A stretch of 64,000 bases of DNA from Selenomonas sp. oral taxon 920 (GTDB lineage Bacteria; Bacillota; Negativicutes; Selenomonadales; Selenomonadaceae), in assembly GCF_001717585.1 (NCBI RefSeq), contig NZ_CP017042.1:1766501-1830500 (forward strand), in the 5' to 3' direction. A program made the position numbers and the translations under genes. Each line of letters starts with the position of its first letter. Position 1 is the first letter of the stretch. Under the pieces are notes generated by a model that searched no databases, was not told where the DNA came from, and saw nothing but the letters and a program-made list of their open reading frames with translations. Shown piece by piece: positions 1 to 7,531 of this stretch.

Positions 1-411
1 GTCGACCTGATCCATCAGGCCGACGACGAGGAACTCGACAGCCTTCGTATGCGGATGCGCAGCGACGAAGTTCTCGAACTGCTCCTTCGCCTCTGACATG
101 TGTTCGCTGACAACAAAAAAATCTGCCCGCGATGCCTCAAACACCGTAAAGGTCAGCATAATGCCGTCCGTATCAAGGCGCAGATCAGCCATCTTTAGGG
201 CGCAGGTATGCACCAGAATTCGTGCATCGGGAAAGTATTCCCGCACGGCATCCCGCATTCGAAGTGCCTTGTCCAGAGGCATCTCACAGGGTGCAGTGAT
301 GGTGATGAGCAGAGACTCGATATGCGGAATCCGATCCAGTTTTTCCTTCGTCTGCTCCGCTTGGTGCTGGGCATCTGCGGTGCCGGAAACAATGTACGTC
401 AGCTGCTGCAT
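1..411 (-). CDS. Unidentified protein, N-terminal 137 residues (runs off the window)
   Basis: The reading frame starts at an ATG at 411 and stays open to position 1, so the 3' end is outside the window. A strong Shine-Dalgarno (AAGGAGGG) lies a few bases upstream, which fixes the start. The visible part is a soluble alpha/beta-looking sequence with no signal peptide or membrane segment. It begins MQQLTYIVSGTADAQHQAEQ and includes the stretch ARILVHTCALKMADLRLDTD. I do not recognise the family; FIST-like or other N-terminal sensory modules of signalling proteins are possible, but that is a guess. It lies downstream of rny in the same direction, separated by a terminator-like hairpin, and has its own short leader with a second 8-bp inverted repeat (433-455). 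Confidence 0.6.
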   Translation of the reverse strand, partial: MQQLTYIVSGTADAQHQAEQTKEKLDRIPHIESLLITITAPCEMPLDKALRMRDAVREYFPDARILVHTCALKMADLRLDTDGIMLTFTVFEASRADFFVVSEHMSEAKEQFENFVAAHPHTKAVEFLVVGLMDQVD

Positions 412-432
412 ATGCCCTGGCCCTCCTTGCGA

Positions 433-482
433 AATCCCTGCATCCTTCAGGGATTCCTAAAAATGAGGGAGCATGCCCCCTC
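433..482 (-). terminator. Terminator downstream of rny, plus a second inverted repeat
   Basis: Reading leftwards from the rny stop, a G/C-rich stem (465-482, arms GAGGG and CCCTC around a GCATGC core) is followed by ATTTTTA, as in an intrinsic terminator. Just beyond it a perfect 8-bp inverted repeat AATCCCTG/CAGGGATT (433-455) lies in the leader of the next gene, directly upstream of that gene's ribosome binding site. Confidence 0.6.
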
Positions 483-501
483 TTCGATCCTTCAAAACAG
501 C

Positions 502-2037
502 TTACTTTGCATAGTCGACGACGCGCGTCTCGCGAATGACCGTCGCCTTGATCTGCCCCGGATATTCGAGATCGCCCTCGATCTTCTTTACAATGTCGTG
601 AACGAGAACGGCAGCACCTGCATCGTCCACCTTGTCCGGCTTCACCATGACGCGGATCTCGCGCCCTGCCTGAATGGCAAAGCATCGCTCCACGCCGTCG
701 AATGACTCAGCAATCTCCTCGAGTGCCTTCAGCCGCTTGATGTAGGACTCGAGGCTCTCACGGCGCGCACCCGGGCGTGCGGCTGAAACTGCATCCGCAG
801 CAGCCACGAGCACCGCCTCGATCGTCGTCGCCTCCTCATCGCCGTGATGAGAGCCAATGATGTTGATAACTTCCTTGGACTCACGATATTTGCGTGCAAG
901 ATCGGCGCCGACCGTCACGTGAGGTCCCTCGACCTCATGGCTGACCGCCTTGCCGATGTCGTGCAGAAGACCGCCGCGTTTGGCGAGCATGACATCACAG
1001 TCGAGCTCGGCCGCCATGAGCCCCGCCAGATGTGCAACCTCGATGGAATGTGCGAGCACGTTCTGACCGTAGCTCGTCCGATAGCGCATGCGTCCGAGGA
1101 GGCGCACAAGCTCCGGATGAATACCGTGAACCCCCGTCTCAAACGTCGCCTGCTCCCCCGCCTCCTTGATGCGCTGATCGACCTCACGCCGCGCCTTCTC
1201 GATCATCTCCTCGATCCGTGCGGGATGAATGCGTCCGTCCTGGATCAGCTTTTCGAGTGCAATGCGCGCGACCTCGCGCCGCACAGGGTCAAATCCGGAG
1301 AGGATGACCGCCTCCGGCGTATCGTCGATGATGAGATCAATGCCCGTCAAGGTCTCCAGTGTGCGGATGTTGCGCCCCTCGCGCCCAATGATGCGGCCCT
1401 TCATCTCGTCGTTCGGCAGGGCCACGACCGAGACTGTCGTCTCCGCTACGTGATCGGCCGCACAGCGCTGGATGGCAACGCTCAGAATCTCGCGTGCAGC
1501 CTTGTCCGCCTCGTCCTTCGTCTGCTGGATATACTCCTTGATCTTGCGCGCCTTCTCATGCTTCAGCTCCTCTTCTGCCTCTGCCATGAGAATCGTGCGC
1601 GCCTCCTCTGATGAAAGGCCGGACACGCGCTCGAGTTCCTGCTTCTGACTCTCGCAGAGCGCCGTGATCTCCGCCTGTGTCTTGTCGATCCGCGCCTCCT
1701 TGCGCTGGAGTCCCTCTTCCTTCTTTTCGATGGATTCGAGCTTGCGGTCGAGGTTCTCTTCCTTTTGTATCGCGCGTCGCTCGAGACGCTGAATCTCGCT
1801 GCGGCGTTCCTTCGTATCGCGTTCGAACTCCTGCCGCTGGCGCTGGATCTCTTCCTTCGCCTCGAGCAGGGCCTCCTTCTGCTTTGTCTCCGCTTTCTTT
1901 CCGGCCTCCTCGACAATGCGCTTTGCTTCTTCCTCGGCTGATCCTATCTGAGCCTCCGCCGTGCGCCTGCGCGCGACATAGCCCGCAGCAGCACCGACAG
2001 CAACGGCAATAATTACCATCAATATTTCAGTAAGAAT
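502..2037 (-). CDS. rny: Ribonuclease Y
   Basis: Membrane-anchored endoribonuclease that starts decay of many mRNAs in Firmicutes. Domain order is typical: one N-terminal membrane helix (about residues 3-20), a long charged coiled coil (about 25-195), a KH RNA-binding domain with [15 protein letters not shown], and an HD phosphohydrolase domain with [11 protein letters not shown] and GSHHGDEE carrying the metal-binding His-Asp pairs. Length (about 511 aa) is usual for the family. The start is uncertain. The only good Shine-Dalgarno (AGGAGG, 2046-2051) overlaps the GTG at 2044-2046 and is 8 bases from an ATT at 2035-2037; the first ATG (2017-2019) is too far away. I therefore place the start at the ATT (see findings). 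A sigma-A promoter lies upstream. Confidence 0.95.
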   Translation of the reverse strand: MLTEILMVIIAVAVGAAAGYVARRRTAEAQIGSAEEEAKRIVEEAGKKAETKQKEALLEAKEEIQRQRQEFERDTKERRSEIQRLERRAIQKEENLDRKLESIEKKEEGLQRKEARIDKTQAEITALCESQKQELERVSGLSSEEARTILMAEAEEELKHEKARKIKEYIQQTKDEADKAAREILSVAIQRCAADHVAETTVSVVALPNDEMKGRIIGREGRNIRTLETLTGIDLIIDDTPEAVILSGFDPVRREVARIALEKLIQDGRIHPARIEEMIEKARREVDQRIKEAGEQATFETGVHGIHPELVRLLGRMRYRTSYGQNVLAHSIEVAHLAGLMAAELDCDVMLAKRGGLLHDIGKAVSHEVEGPHVTVGADLARKYRESKEVINIIGSHHGDEEATTIEAVLVAAADAVSAARPGARRESLESYIKRLKALEEIAESFDGVERCFAIQAGREIRVMVKPDKVDDAGAAVLVHDIVKKIEGDLEYPGQIKATVIRETRVVDYAK

Positions 2038-2091
2038 AACGGCCACCTCCTATTGTTATAGTTCAAAATATCCTATAGAATGCTCTTATTC

Positions 2092-2120
2092 ATTTTAATG
2101 TTTTTTGTCTATAGTGTCAA
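2092..2120 (-). promoter_or_regulatory. Sigma-A promoter of rny
   Basis: On the minus strand TTGACA (2115-2120) and TAAAAT (2092-2097) are separated by 17 bases, about 40 bases upstream of the rny ribosome binding site. The match to the housekeeping consensus is close. Confidence 0.8.
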
Positions 2121-2195
2121 GAATTCTGTGCGCATCGTCACAGAGCACGCACAAGCGTTCCTCCTGTTCGCGTGCGTTTTATAACTTCTCTTCTA

Positions 2196-2225
2196 TAGAC
2201 AGAAGCACAGCCCCTCCGCTATAAT
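2196..2225 (+). promoter_or_regulatory. Sigma-A promoter of the M48 protease gene
   Basis: TAGACA (2196-2201), an 18-base spacer and a perfect TATAAT (2220-2225) lie about 70 bases before the start codon. It is divergent from the rny promoter. Confidence 0.75.
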
Positions 2226-2294
2226 GTATCCGGGGGGCATCGACGATCTGTATTTGCTCGGCGATTCCCTGTCTTTATGGGATGAGGAGGAAAT

Positions 2295-3365
2295 ATGAAC
2301 AAGCAAAAATGGATGCATCGGGGCATTGCACTCGCACTTTCCGTAGCTGTGACGACTGGTATTATGGCGCCGCCTGTCGCCGAGGCAAACACGGAGCGCA
2401 TCATCGGTGCAGTCATCGGCGGTGCCGTCGCCGCAAACGAAATGAACAAACAAATTAAGTACTACAACACAACCGAGGAGGGACGTCAGGCACTCTTTGC
2501 GGAGCTCCAAGAAAAATACGGCGTGTATTATCGCTGGGATTTGAACAGTCAGCTTGACCGCATCTTTACCAATCTCACGGCGGCAATCGGATCGATGGAC
2601 GCGAGTATCTACGACCGCCCCTACAACTATTTCATCAACAGAGAGGACAGTTTTAACGCCTTCTGCACACTCGGACACAACATGAGCGTCAACGTAGGGC
2701 TTTACAGCTATCTGACAAACGAGGATGAAATTGCCGTCGTGCTCGCACACGAGATGGGGCATGGACAGAAGGATCACCCTGCCAAGGGCATGAAGCGCTC
2801 TCTCGGGCCTGCGGTTCTCGCCAGTGCGACGGGTACGGTACTCGGTGCCATCGCCGCAAACATCTGGAACGGGCAGGGTCTCACGAAGCCGATGGAGTGG
2901 GAGGCGGACAACCTCGCGTTCGAATATATTACGCGTTCTCCCTATAACCCCGGCGCAACCGCCGCCGTATGGCAGCGCGTCATCGACCTCTCGGGCAACA
3001 ACGCCGCGAGCGCATTTGACATCATGTCCGGCGCTGCCGATCACCCGTCGAACGCCGCCCGTCGCGACAACTATGCAAAGAAGCTCACGGAGATGAGCGG
3101 CGGTAAGGTCACGGTTGAAGACGGCGTGGTTTACGTGAACAAGAAGAAACTCCTAACCCCCGCAGCAGCCGGCGGCATGAGCTCTGCCGAACGCTCCTAC
3201 TTTGTCATGGGCAACCTTGCGGCAGCCTACAAGAACGGCCACGCCGCTTCTGCGGCGTATGCAGACGGACAGACTGTCATGCTCGGCGCACAGCCCATCA
3301 TCAGCTGTACGAGCAACGATGCCGCCCCCTCCGAGATTGTCAGCCTGCTGAACCAAATAAAATAG
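2295..3365 (+). CDS. Secreted M48-family zinc metalloprotease
   Basis: A 356-aa exported zinc protease. The N-terminus is a signal peptide (about residues 1-31, basic start, hydrophobic core, cleavage after AEA). The zinc-binding HExxH motif is HEMGH at residues 152-156, and the downstream EWEADNLAFEY supplies the third ligand glutamate. The core resembles the M48 proteases of diderm bacteria (YcaL/BepA type) that act in the envelope. No TPR repeats are evident in the C-terminal third. The start ATG follows GAGGAGG at good spacing. It is a single-gene unit with its own sigma-A promoter and a hairpin terminator, convergent with the floA operon. The envelope quality-control role is inferred from the family. 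Confidence 0.88.
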   Translation: MNKQKWMHRGIALALSVAVTTGIMAPPVAEANTERIIGAVIGGAVAANEMNKQIKYYNTTEEGRQALFAELQEKYGVYYRWDLNSQLDRIFTNLTAAIGSMDASIYDRPYNYFINREDSFNAFCTLGHNMSVNVGLYSYLTNEDEIAVVLAHEMGHGQKDHPAKGMKRSLGPAVLASATGTVLGAIAANIWNGQGLTKPMEWEADNLAFEYITRSPYNPGATAAVWQRVIDLSGNNAASAFDIMSGAADHPSNAARRDNYAKKLTEMSGGKVTVEDGVVYVNKKKLLTPAAAGGMSSAERSYFVMGNLAAAYKNGHAASAAYADGQTVMLGAQPIISCTSNDAAPSEIVSLLNQIK

Positions 3366-3384
3366 TACTTCCATAATTGCATGA

Positions 3385-3429
3385 AAAATCCCGGGGTTCA
3401 TTGCAGAGGGCAGTGAATCCCGGGGTTTT
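3385..3429. terminator. Bidirectional terminator between convergent genes
   Basis: Two 20-base arms (3385-3404 and 3410-3429) pair almost completely, with G-U pairs, around a 5-base loop. The core is TCCCGGGG. An A run on one side and a T run on the other allow termination of both the M48 gene and the leftward floA operon. Confidence 0.85.
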
Positions 3430-3430
3430 C

Positions 3431-3895
3431 TTATCTCCTCGGAAATCTGCGCAGCGCGCGCGGCTTCCCAAGGATCTCTGCGAGTACAATCGCCTGCTTC
3501 ATCGTATTCGGTGTCAGCTGCGGAAGCACGACAGACGGCATTCGCGCGGCGTGCGGCAAAAGTGCAGGGACTGTTTGGACCTCCTCCGCAGCAAGACGTG
3601 CCGCACGCTCGTCGCGCTCGCGCGCACGCTTTGCACGCTGCGCCTCCTTGCGTGCCTCCTCCCACTTGCTGCGCAGCTCCTGTTCACGCAGCACCTCTGC
3701 ATCGACCGTAACCTGTACATCGGAGGGAATCCCGCGCATCGGCGGTATTTCAAATGTCGCATTCTGAGCCGTGCGCTTCTTCGGGCGTGGGATGTCCTGC
3801 GGCACGGTCGGCGGCGGCACCTTCTTCTTGCCGCGCACGCGATCGTCAAAGACAGCAATCGCTACCGCAACAGCAATGACAATGAGGTATTCCAT
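3431..3895 (-). CDS. Small single-span membrane protein, third gene of the nfeD-floA operon
   Basis: A 154-aa protein of unknown function. It starts with a hydrophobic helix (MEYLIVIAVAVAIAVF), followed by a basic stretch and a proline-rich segment (KKKVPPPTVPQDIPRP). A charged helical region follows (about 90-120, REQELRSKWEEARKEAQRAK). That order suggests an N-in membrane anchor with a cytoplasmic coiled coil. The start ATG has GAGGGAAG 5 bases upstream. The gene begins 10 bases after the floA stop and ends at the shared terminator, so it is co-transcribed with floA and may act with the flotillin. No catalytic motif is visible. Confidence 0.7.
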   Translation of the reverse strand: MEYLIVIAVAVAIAVFDDRVRGKKKVPPPTVPQDIPRPKKRTAQNATFEIPPMRGIPSDVQVTVDAEVLREQELRSKWEEARKEAQRAKRARERDERAARLAAEEVQTVPALLPHAARMPSVVLPQLTPNTMKQAIVLAEILGKPRALRRFPRR

Positions 3896-3905
3896 ATAAC
3901 TTCCC

Positions 3906-4904
3906 TCACTTTACGGGTGGTGCCGGATGCTTTTCGTCCACCTTTCCCGCCGCACTGATCGCCTGGCGCATATCGGTGTCGGACTGGATGTTGCTGAGCT
4001 GATAGTAGTCCATTACGCCGAGCTTGCCCTCGCGCAGTGCCTGCGCCATTGCATGCGGCACCTCTGCCTGCGCCTCGACAACCTTTGCCTCCATCTCCTG
4101 CGTATACGCCTTCATCTCCTGCTCACGCGCCACTGCCATCGCACGGCGTTCCTCTGCCTTTGCCTGTGCAATGCGCTTGTCCGCCTCCGCCTGATCGGTC
4201 TGGAGCTCCGCACCGATGTTGCGTCCGACATCGACATCCGCAATGTCGATGGAGAGAATCTCAAACGCCGTCCCCGCATCAAGTCCCTTGCCGAGCACGG
4301 TCTTGGAGATATCATCCGGATTCGCAAGTACGTCATTGTGACTCTGCGAGGAGCCAACCGTTGTGACAATACCCTCGCCGACACGCGCAATGATCGTCGG
4401 CTCACCTGCACCGCCGACGAGGCGGTCGATGTTTGCACGCACGGTAACGCGCGCCTTGATCTTGAGCTCGATGCCGTTCGCTGCAACCGCTGATACAATC
4501 GGGGTCTCGATGACCTTTGGATTGACGCTCATCTGCACTGCGTCAAGCACATCACGCCCGGCAAGATCAATTGCCGCCGCACGCTCAAACGGCAGTGCAA
4601 TCTGCGCGCGATGTGACGCGATCAGCGCATCGACCACCTTGTCCACGTTGCCGCCGGCAAGATAATGTGCCTCGAGCTGATTGACACTCACGTCCAACCC
4701 TGCCTTGTTCGCCTTGATGAGCGGCAGTACGATGCGGCTCGGCGGAACACGGCGCAGACGCATGCCGATCAGCGAGACGATGCTGACCGAGACATTTGCA
4801 GAGATTGCGGACACCCAGAGTCCGAGCGGCACAAAATGTAAAAAAATAGATATTGCCAGAATGACGATAACAATGAGGAATGCTCCTCCAAACAGTGTTC
4901 CCAT
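3906..4904 (-). CDS. floA: Flotillin-like protein FloA
   Basis: A 332-aa member of the FloA/YqfA family, which organises functional membrane microdomains and influences membrane fluidity and secretion. It has an N-terminal membrane hairpin (about residues 1-45, with [20 protein letters not shown]), an SPFH core ([20 protein letters not shown]) and the characteristic C-terminal Ala/Glu-rich repeat coiled coil ([20 protein letters not shown]). The track-length reading frame begins 15 bases earlier at a TTG, but AAGGAGG sits 5 bases before the ATG at 4904, so that ATG is chosen. The preceding gene encodes NfeD, the usual partner of SPFH proteins. Confidence 0.95.
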   Translation of the reverse strand: MGTLFGGAFLIVIVILAISIFLHFVPLGLWVSAISANVSVSIVSLIGMRLRRVPPSRIVLPLIKANKAGLDVSVNQLEAHYLAGGNVDKVVDALIASHRAQIALPFERAAAIDLAGRDVLDAVQMSVNPKVIETPIVSAVAANGIELKIKARVTVRANIDRLVGGAGEPTIIARVGEGIVTTVGSSQSHNDVLANPDDISKTVLGKGLDAGTAFEILSIDIADVDVGRNIGAELQTDQAEADKRIAQAKAEERRAMAVAREQEMKAYTQEMEAKVVEAQAEVPHAMAQALREGKLGVMDYYQLSNIQSDTDMRQAISAAGKVDEKHPAPPVK

Positions 4905-4937
4905 ACGAACCTCCTTCAAATCTCCGTGAATCTCCGG

Positions 4938-5570
4938 CTATGCCTCACGTACAACGACGCGGCTGCCGTTCACGGACAGAACAACGATCTGCTTTCCCTT
5001 TTGAATAAAGGCACCCTCCGAGATCACATCCACGGGACGACCGTCGATGCGCGCCGTTCCCGAGGGACGCAGTTCCGTAAGCACCTCGCCCGATTTCCCT
5101 ACGAGTTCGGCATGTTCCAGTGCACTGACATAGCCCTCCTCTGTACGCGAGCTCTTCTGCAGGACAATCTTGTTCCACAGCCTGCTGGACGGCAGCCGCG
5201 ACACGATGAGGAGAAACAGAATGACGGAGATCACAAGGGCGATGCCGAGCGCCGCAAGTGCGCCAATATCGCCGCCAAGCGCGAGTACAATGCTGTAGAG
5301 CATCGCCGCAACGCCGAGCCCCGCGAGCAGCCCCACCGTCGGCAGCAGTATCTCCACGATGATCATCAGAACGCCGGCAAGAAAGACCGCGATGTGATAG
5401 AGCTCTACAAGTCCACGCGTGTATTGGCTTCCCCAGAACACCGCCGCTGCGACAATGCCGAGCAGGACGCCCACGCCGAGTCCGCCCGTCTTAATCTCCA
5501 CCATGACGGAGAGAAACATAACGGCAAGCAGCAGCACTTGCAGAACACCATTATCTACAATTAGGTTCAC
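4938..5570 (-). CDS. NfeD-family membrane protein
   Basis: A 210-aa integral membrane protein with four predicted helices in the first 125 residues and a soluble C-terminal OB-fold domain (about 140-210, SGTARIDGRPVDVISEGAFI). It lacks the N-terminal ClpP-like serine protease domain of long NfeD proteins, so it is the short form that pairs with flotillins. The start is a GTG with AAGGAGGG 5 bases upstream. It is the first gene of the nfeD-floA-orf operon and has a sigma-A promoter just upstream. Confidence 0.9.
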   Translation of the reverse strand: MNLIVDNGVLQVLLLAVMFLSVMVEIKTGGLGVGVLLGIVAAAVFWGSQYTRGLVELYHIAVFLAGVLMIIVEILLPTVGLLAGLGVAAMLYSIVLALGGDIGALAALGIALVISVILFLLIVSRLPSSRLWNKIVLQKSSRTEEGYVSALEHAELVGKSGEVLTELRPSGTARIDGRPVDVISEGAFIQKGKQIVVLSVNGSRVVVREA

Positions 5571-5597
5571 AAGATCCCTCCTTTATGTTTTTATTGT

Positions 5598-5625
5598 ATC
5601 ATATTGCCTGCCGTTTGTGTAGCAA
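5598..5625 (-). promoter_or_regulatory. Sigma-A promoter of the nfeD-floA operon
   Basis: TTGCTA (5620-5625) and TATGAT (5598-5603) on the minus strand with a 16-base spacer, about 25 bases from the nfeD start codon. Confidence 0.6.
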
Positions 5626-5645
5626 TGTAAATTCTAATAATCTGC

Positions 5646-5674
5646 TTGCGCTTTTCATTTGTCACTTGTATAAT
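5646..5674 (+). promoter_or_regulatory. Promoter of the disrupted small toxin gene
   Basis: TTGCGC (5646-5651), a 17-base spacer and TATAAT (5669-5674). The predicted transcript has a leader of about 65 bases and reaches GGGAGGTGG, then the ATG at 5747. Confidence 0.65.
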
Positions 5675-5746
5675 CAGAATCCCCCTATCGGCAAAGGCGG
5701 CTTGCTTCTTCACCTCTCCGGCTCCATAAGCGGGAGGTGGTGCAAT

Positions 5747-5773
5747 ATGAGTTATTACGAGTTCGTTTGCACT
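5747..5773 (+). pseudogene. 5' fragment of a small holin-like (type I) toxin gene cut by the IS element
   Basis: GGGAGGTGG is followed 6 bases later by an ATG, and the frame reads MSYYEFVCT before the IS left end. Small Hol_Tox-type toxins often begin with a Met-x-x-Tyr-Glu pattern. The other half of the gene is at 7252-7309. Joining the two flanks at the target duplication leaves this frame one base out of phase with the hydrophobic 3' half, so the gene may already have been damaged or may have mutated since. Toxin identity is inferred from architecture, not from a search. Confidence 0.5.
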
Positions 5774-5774
5774 A

Positions 5775-5794
5775 GTCAACAAAAACTGGACACA
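5775..5794 (+). repeat. Left terminal inverted repeat of the IS3 element
   Basis: It matches the complement of 7228-7247 at 18 of 20 positions, and the inner 13 bases (AAAACTGGACACA) are identical. Confidence 0.85.
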
Positions 5795-5891
5795 AAAACC
5801 TAAAAATTAGTCATTAGAATTGAGATACTGTACATATTCATCGAAGATGTGATACACAGAATATCCATGACCTCCATTCAAAGGACACGTA

Positions 5892-6761
5892 TCAAGGAGC
5901 CGCACCTTCGTGCTTTGGCGCGAACTGCTCCCGATACTGCTTCGGCGTAAGGTATCCAAGGGCATATGCAGGGCGCTCCGCGTTGAAGAAGCGAATGTAG
6001 TCGGATACCTGAGCGGGGACATTCTCCGGCGAAGTAATATGGAAATCTGTAAAGAGTTCGGCCTTGATCCAACCATTAATCGCCTCCATCGCGGCATTGT
6101 CTGTCGGTGTGCCGGCTCTGGACATTGACCTGACAATGTTGTACATGGGCAGGAGTTCGTTGTAGCTCTTGGATGCGTAAACAGAGCCTTGATCGCTGTG
6201 CAGGATGAGCTTCTGATTCGGATACTGCTTCTTGAACGCAAGCACGTCCTGCAAGCCGTCGAGGTAGGTCATGCGATCGCCGCGCTTGGATGAGAGCGCG
6301 TGGGCAATGAGCTCGTCATTCCACAAATCCATATATAGTGTGAGCTCGTAGTATGTGCGCTCCACATAAAAAGCGGTCATATCACTCACCACACATTCCA
6401 TGGGGCCGGTGATGTTGATTCCTGCAAGCAACAAGTTCGGATAGGTTCTGGACGGATCGCCCTCCTTCTTGTAGCTGTAATGTTTGCAAAGGCTCTTGAT
6501 CCCTGCGATCTTACAGCATTTATGGGCATAGGGATCGGAAAATACGATTCCTTTGTCCAATCGGATCTTGGCATTCAGCCAGCGGTAGCCATGGGAGGGA
6601 AAGCGCCCATGGTATTCCTGAAACAATCCGATGCTCTGCACAAGCCGTTTCTTCTGTTCGGGTGGATGTTCCACGCTCTTCTTCCAGTTGTAGAAGCTGC
6701 TGCGTGGGATTCCGGTCTTTGTACAGAGCAGCCGGATGGGGAACTGTCCGGAAAGCTCCAT
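5892..6761 (-). CDS. IS3-family transposase, OrfB (DDE integrase part)
   Basis: The catalytic half of the transposase (289 aa from its ATG). An N-terminal HTH-like region carries the typical GIPRSSFYNWKK, followed by an rve integrase core with the DDE acidic residues in VVSDMTAFYVE, LILHSDQGSVYAS and a later Glu in DNAAMEAINGWIKAELF, and the end motif RPAYALGYLTPKQYREQF. It is normally made as an OrfAB fusion by -1 frameshifting: the frame is open upstream of the ATG back to the slippery run at 6833-6839. The ATG lies 2 bases past the orfA stop and lacks a strong ribosome binding site. Confidence 0.93.
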   Translation of the reverse strand: MELSGQFPIRLLCTKTGIPRSSFYNWKKSVEHPPEQKKRLVQSIGLFQEYHGRFPSHGYRWLNAKIRLDKGIVFSDPYAHKCCKIAGIKSLCKHYSYKKEGDPSRTYPNLLLAGINITGPMECVVSDMTAFYVERTYYELTLYMDLWNDELIAHALSSKRGDRMTYLDGLQDVLAFKKQYPNQKLILHSDQGSVYASKSYNELLPMYNIVRSMSRAGTPTDNAAMEAINGWIKAELFTDFHITSPENVPAQVSDYIRFFNAERPAYALGYLTPKQYREQFAPKHEGAAP

Positions 6762-6763
6762 GA

Positions 6764-7132
6764 CTACTTGGTATTCTTCCTGCCGATAGGAATGAACGTC
6801 TTTTCCGCACCAACTCCTTCCACCAGATAACCTTTTTTTAAGCGTGCCTCTGTGATCCTTGCCATAACGAGGGCGTCGATGAGTTCTTCTTTCGTCATGG
6901 ACTGGAGATCTTCCAGGCCGGTGGGAACTGGTATGGATTTGGTCTTGGCAAGACCCAAGCAGCTGCGCACACCCCTTTTCGGCGGGAGCTGGTTGGCATC
7001 CCGGTAGTGGCGCATGTAATCCCGTGCGGTCTGCTCGCTGATCCCATATTCTTCTGCTGCTTCATATCTCGTAAGCTCGCCGTCGTAGATCCGACGGCCT
7101 ATGTCCAAACGTTGCTCCTTGGTGTACTTCAC
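6764..7132 (-). CDS. IS3-family transposase, OrfA (DNA-binding part)
   Basis: A 122-aa HTH protein that binds the IS ends. It begins MKYTKEQRLDIGRRIYDGEL; the motif RYEAAEEYGISEQTARDYMR is the helix-turn-helix. The start is taken as the GTG at 7132, because AGGAGG sits 7 bases upstream; an earlier ATG at 7153 overlaps that site on the wrong side. Near the 3' end the frame reads TTA AAA AAA GGT, a slippery A7 tract. A -1 slip there joins it to orfB. Confidence 0.88.
   Translation of the reverse strand: MKYTKEQRLDIGRRIYDGELTRYEAAEEYGISEQTARDYMRHYRDANQLPPKRGVRSCLGLAKTKSIPVPTGLEDLQSMTKEELIDALVMARITEARLKKGYLVEGVGAEKTFIPIGRKNTK
6833..6839 (-). promoter_or_regulatory. Programmed -1 frameshift site of the IS3 transposase
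   Basis: Seven consecutive A residues on the minus strand in the context CTT AAA AAA AGG. A -1 slip moves from the OrfA frame to the OrfB frame and continues through EEYQVVMELSGQ into the integrase. A purine-rich GGAAGGAG follows about 12 bases downstream. This is the standard IS3-family arrangement. Confidence 0.75.
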
Positions 7133-7227
7133 GTGGCAACCTCCTGTCTGCATCGGGAGATAGGCTGTCCGCTGCCTGTCATCCTGTGTACAGGATACTG
7201 CAAACAGTGTCCATTTTCTACCCCCTC

Positions 7228-7247
7228 TGTGTCCAGTTTTAGTTTAC
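7228..7247 (-). repeat. Right terminal inverted repeat of the IS3 element
   Basis: The complement reads GTAAACTAAAACTGGACACA and matches the left end with two differences. Confidence 0.85.
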
Positions 7248-7251
7248 CACT

Positions 7252-7309
7252 TCACGTTTTTGTTTTAGTTCTCGTCACTGGCTACATTATCAGCATAAAA
7301 AAGAAATAA
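7252..7309 (+). pseudogene. 3' fragment of the disrupted small hydrophobic toxin gene
   Basis: One frame reads HVFVLVLVTGYIISIKKK then TAA (7307-7309). That is a single hydrophobic helix ending in a lysine tail, as in Hol_Tox/TxpA-like type I toxins. The stop codon lies inside the inverted repeat AATAACCGC/GCGGTTATT (7305-7340), another feature usual for such loci. The promoter, ribosome binding site and first codons are 1.5 kb away on the far side of the IS element. Confidence 0.55.
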
Positions 7310-7390
7310 CCGCCCTACTTTGACACGGTAAGCGGTTATTCCTGTCTTTCTGTGAAGAAGACTCCGCCTTATAGGGGTTCTTCTCTTTGT
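7296..7390 (-). ncRNA. Putative antisense RNA antitoxin of the disrupted toxin locus
   Basis: A minus-strand promoter (-35 TCGCAA at 7420-7425, 17-base spacer, -10 TATGAT at 7397-7402) would start a transcript near 7390. It runs leftwards for about 95 bases, forms the hairpin AATAACCGC/GCGGTTATT (7305-7340) and ends in a T-rich run (complement of 7296-7303). It overlaps the 3' end of the toxin fragment in antisense, as RatA-type antitoxins do. The IS lies beyond its terminator, so this RNA gene is intact. Confidence 0.5.
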
Positions 7391-7396
7391 GTCTTT

Positions 7397-7425
7397 ATCA
7401 TAGCAGATACAGTATGTTTTTGCGA
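7397..7425 (-). promoter_or_regulatory. Predicted promoter of the antisense RNA
   Basis: TATGAT (complement of 7397-7402) with TCGCAA 17 bases upstream. The -10 is good and the -35 is weak. Confidence 0.45.
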
Positions 7426-7478
7426 GTTTTTACAAACGCCGATATCCGCAGGATAAATGTATACCCATAGATGCAAGA

Positions 7479-7516
7479 AACGAGTGCGTTAGTATGATAT
7501 ACTGAACGCACTCGTT
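7479..7516 (-). terminator. Terminator of the tRNA-Pro gene
   Basis: A perfect 12-bp inverted repeat AACGAGTGCGTT/AACGCACTCGTT (7479-7490, 7505-7516), followed on the minus strand by TTTCTTG, 16 bases past the tRNA 3' end. Confidence 0.75.
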
Positions 7517-7531
7517 GTGTTTCTAAGTAAA

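Larger units (their letters stand above)
5774..7248 (-). mobile_element. Complete IS3-family insertion sequence
   Basis: A 1,475-bp element with two overlapping transposase frames. The ends carry imperfect inverted repeats: the left end GTCAACAAAAACTGGACACA (5775-5794) and the complement of 7228-7247 match at 18 of 20 positions. The flanks carry the direct repeat CACT (5770-5773 and 7248-7251), giving a 3-bp (ACT) or 4-bp target duplication depending on where the end is set. The ends and reading frames look intact, so it may be active and recent. It interrupts a small toxin gene. Confidence 0.9.

Noticed and set aside
2050-2290. Riboswitch or structured leader before the M48 gene
   Set aside because: The 240-base gap is explained by two divergent promoters; no conserved riboswitch core could be seen.
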